A stretch of DNA of 64,000 nucleotides from Fischerella sp. PCC 9605 (GCF_000517105.1 NZ_KI912148.1:1482518-1546517); one strand, 5' to 3'; numbered from the stretch's first letter, positions 52,180-62,050 are shown. Numbers and translations are program-made. Notes: generated by a model from the letters alone, not told the origin.

Positions 52180-52428
52180 TCAAGTCGGCACTAACTCACC
52201 AGGATGCAACTTCGACCACTTGCCCTGTTCTAGCTTAAAGCTACGACATCCCACAACATCCCATTCCATTTCAATCACATCGCCTCGCGGACGGATGTTG
52301 ACATTGATAGATGGTTCATTCGGCTCAAAATCTGGGGTTTCAGTCAAATGGGGCTGTTGGTGTTGGGTTTCTACCGCGTGATAGGTAACACAGCGGTCTA
52401 CATAGTGGCAGTTTACGCAAACACACAT
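52180..52428 (-). CDS. ycf34: Ycf34 family protein
   Basis: An 82-residue protein found in cyanobacteria and red-algal plastids. Four N-terminal Cys (MCVCVNCHYVDRC) and TYHAVETQHQQPHLTE match Ycf34, which binds an iron-sulfur cluster and influences photosynthetic electron transport in Synechocystis. C-terminal part EMEWDVVGCRSFKLEQGKW is also conserved. Stands alone between tsaB and cca. Confidence 0.88.
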   Translation of the reverse strand: MCVCVNCHYVDRCVTYHAVETQHQQPHLTETPDFEPNEPSINVNIRPRGDVIEMEWDVVGCRSFKLEQGKWSKLHPGELVPT

Positions 52429-52513
52429 AATACAACCAACTCCAGAACCTTTATTGTTAATCTAGCTTAAGCCAAAACTTTATTCATTAGCCGCTGGGTT
52501 TATTTTTATTACA

Positions 52514-53761
52514 ATGGCTAGTTTATTCTCTTCTTGTCTATTTCCGGAAAATTGGCCTTTTAGCCTGGAATTGTTGCCACAACCAGCTTACATGGTGGGT
52601 GGTGCTGTCCGAGATGCCATCTTGGGAAGAACTCGCGAATATCTGGATTTAGATTTTGTTCTACCATCCAATGCTGTCAAAGTAGCTCGTCAAATCGCGA
52701 CGCATTACAAAGCCGGTTTTGTTCTACTCGATTCAGAAAGACAAATTGCTCGTGTGGTTTTTCCCCACGCTACTGCTGACTTTGCCCAACAAGAAGGAGA
52801 TTGTCTAGAAGCCGATCTGCATAGGCGAGATTTTACAGTAAATGCGATCGCCTATAACCCCCGCACCCAAGAAATCATCGATCCTTTGCAAGGTTGTGCA
52901 GATATAAAAAAACATCTTTTGAGGATGGTATCACCCGCCAACTTGGAAGACGATCCCTTGCGGTTACTACGGGCCTATCGCCAAGCCTCCCAACTCGGCT
53001 TTAGCATTGAAACAGCAACCCAAGCAGCTATTCGTGCTTTAGCGTCACACATAGCTAAAGTTGCCCCAGAACGAATACGGGTAGAATTGAGCTATATGCT
53101 GGCAAGTCCTCAGGCTACTCCTTGGCTGATCGGTGCTAGCGAAGATGGTTTGCTTGCACCTTTTTTCAAATCCGCCACACCAGAACACTTCCATCAACTT
53201 GCAGAAGTTGACACAGCAGCTAATCAACTTACATCTAGATGGCCGCAATTAAGCGAACAACTGCAAAGCTACGTCCGCGATACTGTTAAAACTACTTGGT
53301 TAGGTATTGCCAAACTCGCTTGTTTGGTGAACCCAAACCCAGAAATAGCAGAAATTGAACTGCAAGAACTCACCTACAGCCGTGCAAAAATTAAAGCCGT
53401 TACCACCGCCCTGAAACTGTTCCCACAACTAAAAACTCCCCTGATGACTTTGCGAGAACAGTATTTTTTCTTTCAGGAGGCGGGTGCTGTATTTATAATT
53501 ACAGCTATTTTATCCGTGATACACGGTCAATCGGTAGAGGCGATCGCACCCTTAATAAGCCGCTACCTTAACCCTGACGACCTGGTCGCGCATCCCACCC
53601 CTCTAGTGAGTGGGAGAGATATAATGGTAGCATTAAAAACTCCTGCTTCACCACTGGTAGGCAAACTGCTGACAGAAATTGCGATCGCTCAAATTGAGGG
53701 GAAGGTTTCTACACCAGAAGAAGCGATCGCTTTTGCAGCAAAGTTAGTTATTAATCATTAA
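52514..53761 (+). CDS. CCA tRNA nucleotidyltransferase / poly(A) polymerase family
   Basis: A 415-residue class II nucleotidyltransferase. The catalytic start MVGGAVRDAILGR and DLDFVLPSNAVKVA (DxD metal site) are followed by RRDFTVNAIAYNPRTQEIID and the flexible-loop/neck region DDPLRLLRAYRQASQLGF, then an ERIRVELSYML helix. It adds CCA, CC or A to tRNA 3' ends; cyanobacteria may have separate CC- and A-adding forms, so the exact activity is open. ATG start, and the stop overlaps the end of the convergent HD-domain gene by 11 bp. Confidence 0.88.
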   Translation: MASLFSSCLFPENWPFSLELLPQPAYMVGGAVRDAILGRTREYLDLDFVLPSNAVKVARQIATHYKAGFVLLDSERQIARVVFPHATADFAQQEGDCLEADLHRRDFTVNAIAYNPRTQEIIDPLQGCADIKKHLLRMVSPANLEDDPLRLLRAYRQASQLGFSIETATQAAIRALASHIAKVAPERIRVELSYMLASPQATPWLIGASEDGLLAPFFKSATPEHFHQLAEVDTAANQLTSRWPQLSEQLQSYVRDTVKTTWLGIAKLACLVNPNPEIAEIELQELTYSRAKIKAVTTALKLFPQLKTPLMTLREQYFFFQEAGAVFIITAILSVIHGQSVEAIAPLISRYLNPDDLVAHPTPLVSGRDIMVALKTPASPLVGKLLTEIAIAQIEGKVSTPEEAIAFAAKLVINH

Positions 53762-54392
53762 AAGGACTATTGCGAATCGCATCGCCAAAGCTTGGACAAA
53801 CAAAACCGTGGACGTGACATCTACCAACATCAGCCATCCAAGTGAATGCAGCCGCTTCAGGCTTCCGTTTTACTTGTGATAATATTAACTCCATCAAAGC
53901 TTTACCGCACCCTAATCGAGGATAAGCATCGATTACCCTCTCTACTGTTTCTGGAGCAATGTCTTGAAGCCGCATTCCCGCCGCATCCACACCTGCTCCC
54001 AAATGTACTAAGGCAATTTCTGGTTGTTTGCGTGAAGCAATACCAATAGAGGTATGCAAGGCAATTGCATCCCAAACGATTTCAGCTTTTTCTTGTGGTA
54101 ATCCGTGTTCTAAGAGGAATGCTTGGGCAGCATCAGCACTATCTACCTCAAACCGCTGTTGACCATCAAATCGTTCTGTTAAACCAAGGTCATGCATTAC
54201 TGCACTTAAGTATAGTAATTCACGATCAAATTTAAGTGCATCTCGTCGCCCTAAAATCTCTCCAAACAAGTATGTACGAACACAGTGGTTATACAGAAAC
54301 TTGGGGGATACCTCTGCAACTAATTGTGTCGCTTTTTTGGCTAACTCACTATCTGGAATCGACAGCTCAGTAAAGTTGAAAGAAGCTGACAC
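53751..54392 (-). CDS. HD-domain phosphohydrolase-like protein
   Basis: A 213-residue HD-superfamily protein with FLYNHCVRTYLFGEILG (first metal His) and LSAVMHDLGLTERF (HD motif), DAIALHTSIGIASR and HLGAGVDAAGMRL further on. This pattern is close to cyanamide hydratase-like and related HD proteins of fungi and bacteria; the substrate is unknown. Its 3' end overlaps the cca 3' end by 11 bp, so the two genes converge. Confidence 0.8.
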   Translation of the reverse strand: MSASFNFTELSIPDSELAKKATQLVAEVSPKFLYNHCVRTYLFGEILGRRDALKFDRELLYLSAVMHDLGLTERFDGQQRFEVDSADAAQAFLLEHGLPQEKAEIVWDAIALHTSIGIASRKQPEIALVHLGAGVDAAGMRLQDIAPETVERVIDAYPRLGCGKALMELILSQVKRKPEAAAFTWMADVGRCHVHGFVCPSFGDAIRNSPFND

Positions 54393-54490
54393 GATAATTC
54401 TCCTTGTTTTTCTTGCTGTAAGTGTAGATGGTAAAGTTGAACTAGAATTGTGCCTAGTCCTCGAACGAGTACACTTTACAACACTGGCTT

Positions 54491-55225
54491 TTAAGCTGAT
54501 AAAATTAGAATCTCATCAAGTTGGTTGATCACCACATCTGCACCTGCGACATTATCTGGCTTACCTACCCAAGTAATACCAATGCAACCTGCGGCTTTGG
54601 CGTTACGCGCCATTTGCATATCACCAACAGAATCTCCTACCATCAGCGTAGCACTAGGCTCTACTCCCAATTTTTCACAAGCTTGTAAAAATAACACAGG
54701 ATCTGGTTTACTCGGCCCTTCGTCTACTCCCATTTCCAACTGGATATAATCACTCAATCGGTGATTGTCTACAAACTTACGTACTTCTTGTGTTGTCGCT
54801 GCTGAGAGAATGCCAAGTTTCAGTCCTGTTTCTGATAGGTTCTTCAGGACTTCTAAACAACCAACAAATAAGGGTGAAGGAGTCTTGCCAATATATTTTT
54901 CTGCATCTTCTAAGGCTTGACGCGCTATTTCTAGCGACTCAAACCACCCCCGTCCAGTTTCGGCAATATATGCAGCGGCGGCGACTTCTGTTTCGCGGCG
55001 ACTCGCCACTGCTATTAAACCCGCAGGATCGAGAATATCACCATTGACGCCAAACGCCATTAATAATGGTTCACCAATTCCGGGAATTTGCGCGTCTATT
55101 ATCCGTGCTCCTCTTTGGGCAAGCGATCGCAAATACGTTTCTGAGTCTTCCAGAGTACCATTTTTGTCAAACAAAATCGCCTGGATATTAGGAAAAGTAA
55201 CGTTTCTACACTTAATAGTTAGCAA
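54491..55225 (-). CDS. HAD-superfamily phosphatase (phosphoglycolate phosphatase-like)
   Basis: A 244-residue HAD hydrolase. Motif I is AILFDKNGTLEDS, so the second Asp of DxDGT is Asn; motif II Ser/Thr in LGILSAATTQEV; motif III Lys in GPSKPDPVLFLQACEKLGV; motif IV LMVGDSVGDMQMA. The TTG at 55225 has GGGAGG five bases upstream and is preferred; the longer frame to 55291 runs through repeat DNA. The substrate is not known. With Asn in motif I, catalysis may be slower or differ from standard phosphatases. Confidence 0.8.
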   Translation of the reverse strand: MLTIKCRNVTFPNIQAILFDKNGTLEDSETYLRSLAQRGARIIDAQIPGIGEPLLMAFGVNGDILDPAGLIAVASRRETEVAAAAYIAETGRGWFESLEIARQALEDAEKYIGKTPSPLFVGCLEVLKNLSETGLKLGILSAATTQEVRKFVDNHRLSDYIQLEMGVDEGPSKPDPVLFLQACEKLGVEPSATLMVGDSVGDMQMARNAKAAGCIGITWVGKPDNVAGADVVINQLDEILILSA

Positions 55226-55240
55226 AAGATTCCTCCCCGT

Positions 55241-55322
55241 TGTTGACTGTTGTTTGTTGGTTGTTGTTTGTTTGGAATAAGCAACCACCAACTACTAACT
55301 ACTAACTACCAACTACTAACCA
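55241..55322. repeat. GTTGTTTGTTGG repeat and complement
   Basis: TTGTTTGTTGGTTGTTGTTTG is followed by CAACCACCAACTACTAACTACTAACTACC; a fold-back STRR-type array between the HAD gene and the rps1 terminator. Confidence 0.65.
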
Positions 55323-55326
55323 ACAT

Positions 55327-55353
55327 AAAAAAAGAGGGAAAATCAATCCCTCT
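55327..55353 (-). terminator. intrinsic terminator of rps1
   Basis: On the leftward strand AGAGGGA, a 7-base loop and TCCCTCT are followed by a run of T (55333 to 55327). It lies 58 bp after the rps1 stop. Confidence 0.8.
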
Positions 55354-55410
55354 CTATGCGATACTTTCTCATTCTTTAAGCCGTTACAGATAACTACAAC
55401 GACATATACA

Positions 55411-56424
55411 TTACTCTTCAATAGCGGCTGGAATTTCTTCTTCAACTGCGACTGGAATTTCTTCTTCAACCGCGGCTACTTCAGTTGATTCAGCAGGAAC
55501 AGCAGACACAGTAGCACCTTGCTGTTTAGCTAATAGCTGTTCGCGATACTTAGCAGCCATTTCTTCAGCCTTGTCATAAACTAAATCGCGATTCTTAATC
55601 ATGTCACCTGGTTCAGGTTCCAGCTGCTTTGTAGATAGAGATATTCGGCCTCGTTCAGCATCCAAGTCAATGATCATGACTTTAACTTCATCATTAACAT
55701 TAAACACACTGTGAGGTGTATCAATATGTTCGTGCGATATCTCAGAGATATGCAATAGACCACTTACGCCGCCAATATCAATAAAGGCACCATAGGGCTT
55801 AATACCGCGCACAGTACCGATTACTACCTCACCAACTTCGAGGCGGTTCATCTTACGCTCAACCAGTGCTCGACGGTGGGATAGTACTAAGCGGTTACGC
55901 TCCTCATCTACTTCTAAGAACTTCAATGGCAGTTCTTCACCCACCAATTCTTCTTTAGGCTTGCGAGTGCTGATGTGAGAGCCTGGAATAAATCCACGTA
56001 ATCCCTCAATTCGTACCAAAGCTCCACCACGATTAGTGGCAAACACCCCAGAACGGACTGTTGCATCTTCTGCTTGCAGCTGGCGTACTCGTTCCCAAGC
56101 CCGCATATATTCTATACGGCGAATAGAAAGAGTTAATTGTCCCTCTTCGTTTTCATCACTGAGGATGTAAAATTCCCGTGTTTCGTTAGATTGTAAAACT
56201 TCTTCCGGGCTGTCTACCCGGTTAATAGACATTTCTTGTATCGGTATATATGCTGCGGTTTTAGCACCTATGTCAATCAGAGCGCCGCGTGGCTCTATAC
56301 TGAAAACCGTACCGGGTACAATATCACCAGGGCTGAAATGATAATCGTATTTGTCCAGTAAAGCAGCGAATTCTTCGTGAGTAAACCCAATCTCGGTAAT
56401 AGCAGTTGATTTCTGATTGACCAT
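55411..56424 (-). CDS. rps1: 30S ribosomal protein S1
   Basis: A 337-residue cyanobacterial/plastid-type S1 with three S1 RNA-binding domains: GDIVPGTVFSIEPRGALIDI (about 34-103), AEDATVRSGVFATNRGGALV and VGEVVIGTVRGIKPYGAFID with VSGLLHISEISHEHIDT (third, best conserved). The acidic tail repeats EEEIPVAVEEEIPAAIEE. I chose the ATG at 56424 (MVNQKST), preceded by CCAGGAAA; the longer frame to 56517 adds a hydrophobic stretch not known for S1. Followed by an intrinsic terminator. Confidence 0.92.
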   Translation of the reverse strand: MVNQKSTAITEIGFTHEEFAALLDKYDYHFSPGDIVPGTVFSIEPRGALIDIGAKTAAYIPIQEMSINRVDSPEEVLQSNETREFYILSDENEEGQLTLSIRRIEYMRAWERVRQLQAEDATVRSGVFATNRGGALVRIEGLRGFIPGSHISTRKPKEELVGEELPLKFLEVDEERNRLVLSHRRALVERKMNRLEVGEVVIGTVRGIKPYGAFIDIGGVSGLLHISEISHEHIDTPHSVFNVNDEVKVMIIDLDAERGRISLSTKQLEPEPGDMIKNRDLVYDKAEEMAAKYREQLLAKQQGATVSAVPAESTEVAAVEEEIPVAVEEEIPAAIEE

Positions 56425-56695
56425 GCTGGTTGTTTCCTGGTTTTTAGTCTCCGTAATGGTTTTGCCACAAGTTATGATGTAGATGCAAGTACCTAATAGG
56501 CAGGCTACACCTATCATCCCTTCTCATGCTAGCGCAGAAAAGCTGACTTAACGCGTATTAACTTCCAGATAGTAGATTATATCAAAATATCGAAAATTTT
56601 TTATGTAAAGAGTCAATGGTCAAGATTCAAGACTCAAGACTCAAGAGTCAAGACTTATACCAAGTTGCGTTCAGACATAGCAATAGCAATTCGTG

Positions 56696-56744
56696 CCCTT
56701 ACCCCTTCCCCTCTCCCAAATTGGGAGAGGGGAAGGGGTAAGGG
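56696..56744. repeat. perfect 49 bp palindrome (24 bp arms)
   Basis: CCCTTACCCCTTCCCCTCTC... pairs perfectly with ...GAGAGGGGAAGGGGTAAGGG around AATT-type centre (one unpaired base at 56720). The same CCCTCACCCC...GGGGTGAGGG family is spread through the window, here with no mismatch. Confidence 0.85.
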
Positions 56745-56805
56745 AAGTACTATTTTTGACTGCAACTTAGTATTAACTGTTACTACTATGGGCTGTAGAC
56801 TTTTG

Positions 56806-56855
56806 ACTAAAAATAAAAATAACCACTGTTACTCATATAGAGAATAACAGCGGTT
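56806..56855 (-). terminator. intrinsic terminator of psbB-psbT
   Basis: On the leftward strand a stem of 14 bases, AACCGCTGTTATTC with GAGTAACAGTGGTT (one or two non-Watson-Crick pairs), is followed by ATTTTTATTTTTAG. It lies 44 bp beyond the psbT stop. Confidence 0.75.
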
Positions 56856-56898
56856 ACTTGTTTTGAAGATTGCCATCAAAAATTTGGCATCTGTAAAA

Positions 56899-57003
56899 TT
56901 ACTTCTCTTTCTTTTCAATGCGAGGAGGTTCGCGGAATGCGATCGCAAAGAAGAGAGTTCCAATTGCCAAAGTCAAAATCAGGATATATGCCACGCTTTC
57001 CAT
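56899..57003 (-). CDS. psbT: photosystem II protein T
   Basis: A 34-residue single-helix subunit at the photosystem II dimer interface: start [20 protein letters not shown], then [14 protein letters not shown]. The identity is clear by sequence. It lies 244 bp downstream of psbB on the same strand, as in other cyanobacteria, and is followed by a good terminator. The spacer to psbB holds GGGGATTGGGGATTGG and CCCATTGCCC repeats. Confidence 0.95.
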   Translation of the reverse strand: MESVAYILILTLAIGTLFFAIAFREPPRIEKKEK

Positions 57004-57247
57004 ATCACTAGCTCCTGCATATCTAGCCTTTGACACTCTCACAGCGCTTCGCTGATGAGATTCTTGCCTCACAGGGAGTCTAAGACTTTACCCTCCGCAA
57101 GCATCTACCGTGTGTCTCACGGCAGTAATGTATAGTGTACCAAGATACAGGGAAGATTGGGGATTGGGGATTGGGGATTGGTTTTCTTACCGATGCCCAT
57201 TGCCCCTTGCCCATTGCCCAATGCCCTAATCCCTAGTCCCTCTAACT

Positions 57248-58777
57248 TTAGACAGCTTCCTTCTTCCGGGTTGTCAAGTCACCCACTTTCGCAAACACAC
57301 CAAACTCGACCTGCTCTTCCAAATCTGGGTCAATACCAGCAAATACATCTCGGTAGATAGTCCGAGAACCATGCCAGATGTGACCAAAGAAGAACAACAG
57401 CGCAAAGCAGGCGTGTCCAAAGGTAAACCAACCTCTAGGACTCGTACGGAATACACCATCAGAGTTCAAGGTTTCTCTGTCAAATTCAAAGATTTCGCCA
57501 CCTTGAGCTTTACGTGCCCACTTCTTCACATCTGCGGGGTCTGTGAAGGTTTGACCATTTAAGTCACCACCGTAGAACGAGGCTTTCACACCAGTTTGCT
57601 CAAAGCTATACTTAGATTCTGCTCGACGGAAGGGAATGTCAGCGCGGACAACACCATCTTTATCGGTCAGAACTACTGGGAAAGTTTCAAAGAAGTTGGG
57701 CAGACGGCGCACTTCTAATTCCCGTCCATCGGCATCTGTAAAGACTGCATGACCTACCCAAGACTGGGCAATGCCATCACCCTTGTTCATTGGACCTGTA
57801 CGGAATAGACCGCCTTTAGCGGGGCTATTGCCGACATAATCGTAGAATGCCAATTTTTCGGGAATTTGCGACCAAGCTTGCTCAGGGGTTGCGCCATAAG
57901 CAAGGCTTGTTTGCACGCGGCGCTGAATTTCCTGCTTAAAGTAACCTTGATCCCACTGATAGCGGGTAGGGCCAAACAACTCGATTGGGGTAGTAGCACT
58001 ACCGTACCACATTGTACCCGCAACGACGAAAGCCGCGAAGAATACAGCGGCAATACTGCTAGAAAGCACTGTTTCAATGTTACCCATCCGCAGGGCTTTA
58101 TAGAGCCGTTCGGGTGGTCTTACCGACAGGTGGAATAAACCAGCAATAATGCCAACGATACCAGCGGCGATATGGTGAGCTACTACGCCACCAGGGTTAA
58201 ACGGGTTAAAGCCATCTGGTCCCCACTCCGGTGCAACTGGTTCAACGTGACCGCTTAAACCGTAGGGGTCAGAAATCCACATTCCCGGTCCCCAGAGTCC
58301 GGTAAGGTGGAAAGCACCAAAGCCGAAGCAAAGTAGACCAGCCAAGAACAGGTGAATGCCAAACATTTTTGGCAAGTCAAGAGCGGGTTCACCAGTACGG
58401 GGGTCTTGGAATAGTTCCAAATCCCAGTAAACCCAGTGCCAAACCGCAGCTAAGAACAACAGACCAGACAGAACAATATGAGCGGCGGCAACGCCTTCAA
58501 ATGACCAGAAACCTGGATCGTAGTTGGCAGCACCAGTTACGTTCCAGCCACCCCAAGAACCAACAACACCCAAACGTGCCATGAAGGGCAGCACGAACAT
58601 TCCTTGACGCCACATGGGGTTGAGAACGGGGTCGCTGGGGTCATAAATAGCCAGTTCGTACAGAGCCATTGAACCGGCCCAGCCTGCCACTAAAGCTGTA
58701 TGCATCAAGTGTACAGAAATCAGCCGTCCCGGATCGTTCAGAACGACTGTGTGTACTCGGTACCAAGGTAGTCCCAT
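57248..58777 (-). CDS. psbB: photosystem II CP47 chlorophyll apoprotein
   Basis: A 509-residue core antenna protein of photosystem II in the thylakoid membrane. It starts [20 protein letters not shown] and contains [20 protein letters not shown], the histidine-bearing helices ([60 protein letters not shown]), a large lumenal loop and [20 protein letters not shown]. It reads through without a break. It heads the psbB-psbT unit; the 361 bp upstream probably carry the promoter. Confidence 0.98.
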   Translation of the reverse strand: MGLPWYRVHTVVLNDPGRLISVHLMHTALVAGWAGSMALYELAIYDPSDPVLNPMWRQGMFVLPFMARLGVVGSWGGWNVTGAANYDPGFWSFEGVAAAHIVLSGLLFLAAVWHWVYWDLELFQDPRTGEPALDLPKMFGIHLFLAGLLCFGFGAFHLTGLWGPGMWISDPYGLSGHVEPVAPEWGPDGFNPFNPGGVVAHHIAAGIVGIIAGLFHLSVRPPERLYKALRMGNIETVLSSSIAAVFFAAFVVAGTMWYGSATTPIELFGPTRYQWDQGYFKQEIQRRVQTSLAYGATPEQAWSQIPEKLAFYDYVGNSPAKGGLFRTGPMNKGDGIAQSWVGHAVFTDADGRELEVRRLPNFFETFPVVLTDKDGVVRADIPFRRAESKYSFEQTGVKASFYGGDLNGQTFTDPADVKKWARKAQGGEIFEFDRETLNSDGVFRTSPRGWFTFGHACFALLFFFGHIWHGSRTIYRDVFAGIDPDLEEQVEFGVFAKVGDLTTRKKEAV

Positions 58778-59139
58778 CGACTACGCTCCTCCTCGATGAG
58801 TTTGTTTACAAAGCAATTTTCTTGTTTTTGTTATTGCTAGAGCCTGAATTTTCCACAGCTTGGTCTTAAAAGTTAGACAGTGTGGCTGCTTGGGCAATAC
58901 AACATGTACCTTTTGGGGACTAGCCCTGAAGGTAGCGATCGCCAAGCAAAAATGAGAATGTTTAAAAAAGTGTAACTATTGATGGAGCTGTTTGCAAGCG
59001 TATAAAGGCACTTGGAGTTGGTTACTCTTTGGTAGATGGTGGTTAGTAGCTAGTAGTTGGTGGTTGTTTGTTGTTTGTAACAAACAGTTAACAATCAACT
59101 ACCATCAACCAACTACCAACAATCCCTATTCCCCATTCT
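58778..59139. other. upstream region of psbB
   Basis: No gene. The psbB-proximal 170 bp are free of repeats and probably contain the promoter and leader (GGAGGAGCGTAG stands just before the ATG on the leftward strand). Beyond about 59030 follow GGTGGTTAGTAGCTAGTAGT and GTTGTTTGTTGTTTG units and their complement up to 59120. Confidence 0.55.
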
Positions 59140-59475
59140 TTACTGCACCACTGATTCGATGTTTTCTAGCTGACATCTAGCTGAGGCACTCCCCAAACGT
59201 TCGATCACTTGTTCAGCACTCATTAACCGCTTGAGCATGACTTGACCGATGGCTCGACTAGATGTACCTGGTTGTACTGGTTTTATTGGCTTCACTTCTA
59301 CAGTGATAATGGCATCTTCTACACGATAAAGCCACATCACTTCGCCCTTTTCTACCAAGCAAATATTAATTTGCTCAATCTCTGGTTGGCGTCGCCATGC
59401 AGTTATCTGCCAAAGTCCATCAGATGCCCAAACTCTGCCAATTGTCCATCCTTCAGATAAAAAGAAATACTTCAC
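59140..59475 (-). CDS. conserved cyanobacterial hypothetical protein near psbB
   Basis: A soluble 111-residue protein of unknown function. It starts MKYFFLSEGWTIGRVWASDG and continues LWQITAWRRQPEIEQINICL, with alternating polar and hydrophobic residues suggesting a beta-sheet domain, and a C-terminal helix (GQVMLKRLMSAEQVIERLGS). Trp-rich (five in the first half). It lies upstream of psbB in the same direction, but a 360 bp repeat-containing gap separates them. I do not recognise the family beyond its cyanobacterial look. Confidence 0.55.
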   Translation of the reverse strand: MKYFFLSEGWTIGRVWASDGLWQITAWRRQPEIEQINICLVEKGEVMWLYRVEDAIITVEVKPIKPVQPGTSSRAIGQVMLKRLMSAEQVIERLGSASARCQLENIESVVQ

Positions 59476-60312
59476 ACTCTTAGTCTCGCTTTTAGATTCA
59501 CTATTTGTTGTTGGTAATACCGTGAAAATCTCAGTCGGTCATGTATCGAAATGAGATTTGTAGATTGTAGCTATGCAAGCACAAAGGAGTGTGGGGAGTG
59601 GAGGAGTGGGGCTGTGGGAAAGTGAAAGATATACTGAATTGTTCTTCTGTCCCTTTTTCCCCACTCTAATTTCTCCCCTCTCTCCCTATCTCCCCATCTC
59701 CGCATCTCCCCCTCTTAATTTCTCCCCCTCCTCAATTTCTACACCCTTATAAATACACTGCTCGAACTAACTAAAAAGCTTAACAAAGCTCTTCTTTTAT
59801 CAAATCTGAATTTACGATAAGTTTGTGTAAGTTTGTTATTTTAATTAAATTAAACATTTTGAATTATTAATTAATATTAAAGTATGTATTGTTTTCTCAT
59901 TTTCAAATTCAATATTCATCACCTAAATTGGTATATTTAAAAACCAGTTTTTCAAACAACTATAATGTAAAGTTTATTTAATAAAATCAGAAAATTTTAA
60001 TTTAAACTTCTCAAGATGCAGATGAAAGTACCAGTTAAACATTGGGATATATGGCAAGGGATAATGGAAATTCCTATTCCCCATTGCCGACAGTCAGCCG
60101 CACGCCACTTGCTTTATGCCTCTTAACCATGCACGGCAACGCGGTGCTGTCCTCCTGAATCCCCAGAGGAAATTTGAGTTCCTGATTCTCTATGTCATTA
60201 TTCCGTAAAAATACGTCTAATCTGACTATATTTAAAATTCATTACCGAAATTAAGACTTAGTCACCATAATAGTAAAATTACTGACCGCACTTGTTCAAA
60301 AAACCCAAGGCT
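59476..60312. other. 0.8 kb AT-rich region with repeat islands
   Basis: No gene. GTGTGGGGAGTGGAGGAGTG and CCCTATCTCCCCATCTCC units occupy 59586-59730; very AT-rich DNA follows to about 60010; a dispersed block with CAGTCAGCCGCACGCCACTT lies at 60089-60165. The promoter of the transport genes should lie in the last 100 bp. Confidence 0.5.
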
Positions 60313-61950
60313 ATGAACTGGTTTTCCTTGTCTGCAAGACGCTGGGAGCAAATTACACAATTACTTTCTGTATTGTGTTTATGTTTATTTTTGGTTGTTA
60401 GTTGTGTGAATCTTCCACAAACAAATACACCAGCATCTGATTCTGGAAATGGTCGCATTACTATAGGTACGACACAAAAACCGCGTACCCTCGATCCATC
60501 TGATGCTTATGAATTGGCGTCACTATGGTTGGTGTATAACATGAGCGATCGCCTCTACACCTACGAAAGCGGAAATACCGTAATTAAACCACAGCTGGCT
60601 ACCACATTACCTCAAGTTAGTCAGGATGGTCTGACTTACACAATCCCCTTGCGTCAAGGAATAGTATTTCATGATGGAACTCCCTTTAACGCCGAAGCGA
60701 TGGCGTTTAGTATCCGCCGTTTTATTGAAAACAAGGGTAAACCAGCTTTCCTGCTAGGGGATGTGGTGGAATCAGCAAAAGCTACGGGCGAGTATGAGTT
60801 AACTATAAAGCTGAAAAAGCCATTTGCGGCGTTTCCGGCACTGCTGGCATTTAGTGGTGTCTGTCCCGTGTCGCCCAAAGCTTATGAAATTGGCGAAGGA
60901 AAATTTAACCCAAATAATTTTATCGGTACTGGCCCTTATAAATTGGCGAAATTTGGGCCTGATTCCTTACGATTTGATGTATTTGAGCAATATTGGGGAG
61001 AAAAGCCAGCAAACAACGGCATCAATGTACAAATTCTTAGCAGTGGGGTGAATTTATATAATGCCTTCCGCAAAAAAGCTGTAGACGTAGCTTACCTAAG
61101 TATGGATCCCGATCAAATTCGCAGCTTGGAAGCAAGTGCAAAAAAAGGTGCTTGGCAGGCGATTCCAAATCAGGGTAATGTTGTCAGTTATCTGGCGATT
61201 AACCGCAATCAAAAGCCTGTGGATAACTCAGCGGTAAGACAAGCGATCGCGGCAATGATTAACCGTCCATTATTATACGAGCGAGTGTTGTATGGTCAAG
61301 CGGAAGCACTTTACAGTTTGATACCAACAGCATTTAATGATTACCAGCCAGTTTTTAAAGAGCAATACGGTGATGGCAACATCCAAAAAGCTAAAGAACT
61401 GCTTACTAAAGCTGGTTTTTCCAAAGACAATCCCGCCAAGGTTGAGGTTTGGTATCCCTCTAGTTCTCCGACCCGGAGTTTAGCAGCAATAGTACTCAAA
61501 GCCCTTACTAAAAAAACAATGGATGGCATTCTCCAATTTGAAGTTAATACTGTAGAATCCACCACTGCTTTTAAAAACATTGCTAAGGGCTTATATCCAA
61601 CATTCTTACTAGATTGGTATCCTGATTTTTTGGACGCAGACAATTACATTCAGCCGTTTTTAGCTTGTGACAAAGGCTCATCTGAAAAAGGATGCGAAGA
61701 TGGAGGAAGTCAATCTCAGGGTTCTTTTTACTATAGTCAGCAAATGAATCAATTGATTGACAAGCAGCGACAAGAACAAAACCCCGAAGCACGCAAAAAA
61801 ATCTTTGCAGAAATTCAAGACATATTGGCGCGGGATGTACCTTACGTTCCCTTATGGCAAAGTAAAGATTATGTATTTGCTCAAACAGGTATTAGCGGCG
61901 TGCAACTAGATCCCACTCAAAATTTGATATATAAAAACATCAAGAAATAG
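60313..61950 (+). CDS. ABC transporter substrate-binding lipoprotein (SBP family 5)
   Basis: A 545-residue binding protein of the dipeptide/oligopeptide/nickel class. The N-terminal signal ends in a lipobox, LFLVVSC with Cys31. Family marks: GTTQKPRTLDPSDAYELASL, TLPQVSQDGLTYTIPLRQGI, VFHDGTPFNAEAMAFSIRRF and FIGTGPYKLAKFGPDSLRFD, with a late DIPYVPLW-type DVPYVPLWQS. I chose ATG 60313; the TTG at 60292 is also possible. A permease gene of the same system follows after 100 bp. The substrate is probably a peptide or another cation-containing compound. Confidence 0.88.
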   Translation: MNWFSLSARRWEQITQLLSVLCLCLFLVVSCVNLPQTNTPASDSGNGRITIGTTQKPRTLDPSDAYELASLWLVYNMSDRLYTYESGNTVIKPQLATTLPQVSQDGLTYTIPLRQGIVFHDGTPFNAEAMAFSIRRFIENKGKPAFLLGDVVESAKATGEYELTIKLKKPFAAFPALLAFSGVCPVSPKAYEIGEGKFNPNNFIGTGPYKLAKFGPDSLRFDVFEQYWGEKPANNGINVQILSSGVNLYNAFRKKAVDVAYLSMDPDQIRSLEASAKKGAWQAIPNQGNVVSYLAINRNQKPVDNSAVRQAIAAMINRPLLYERVLYGQAEALYSLIPTAFNDYQPVFKEQYGDGNIQKAKELLTKAGFSKDNPAKVEVWYPSSSPTRSLAAIVLKALTKKTMDGILQFEVNTVESTTAFKNIAKGLYPTFLLDWYPDFLDADNYIQPFLACDKGSSEKGCEDGGSQSQGSFYYSQQMNQLIDKQRQEQNPEARKKIFAEIQDILARDVPYVPLWQSKDYVFAQTGISGVQLDPTQNLIYKNIKK

Positions 61951-61951
61951 T

Positions 61952-62045
61952 CATTTGTCCTTTGTCATTTGTCATTTGTCTTTACCAATAACTAATGACC
62001 AATGACTAATAACCAATGACCAATGACCAATAACCAATGACTAAT
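61952..62045. repeat. TCATTTG/CAATGAC tandem heptamers
   Basis: TCATTTGTCCTTTGTCATTT is followed by TAACTAATGACCAATGACTA and further copies. The array fills the spacer between the binding protein and permease genes of one transport system, so it is probably transcribed; it also overlaps the region just before the permease start. Confidence 0.75.
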
Positions 62046-62050
62046 TGACT

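Larger units (their letters stand above)
56425..56898. other. 474 bp spacer between psbT and rps1 with repeats
   Basis: The rps1 upstream half is AT-rich and probably holds its promoter (around 56550-56600). AAGACTCAAGACTCAAGAGTC tandem heptamers lie at 56627-56655. A perfect 49 bp palindrome (56696-56744) and the psbT terminator (56806-56855) are listed separately. The 60-codon frame at 56665-56847 reads through the palindrome and is not a gene. Confidence 0.6.

Noticed and set aside
1340-62045. Many short direct repeats that might suggest a CRISPR array.
   Set aside because: Units are 7-20 bp, contiguous or irregular, with no unique spacers of constant length and no cas genes.
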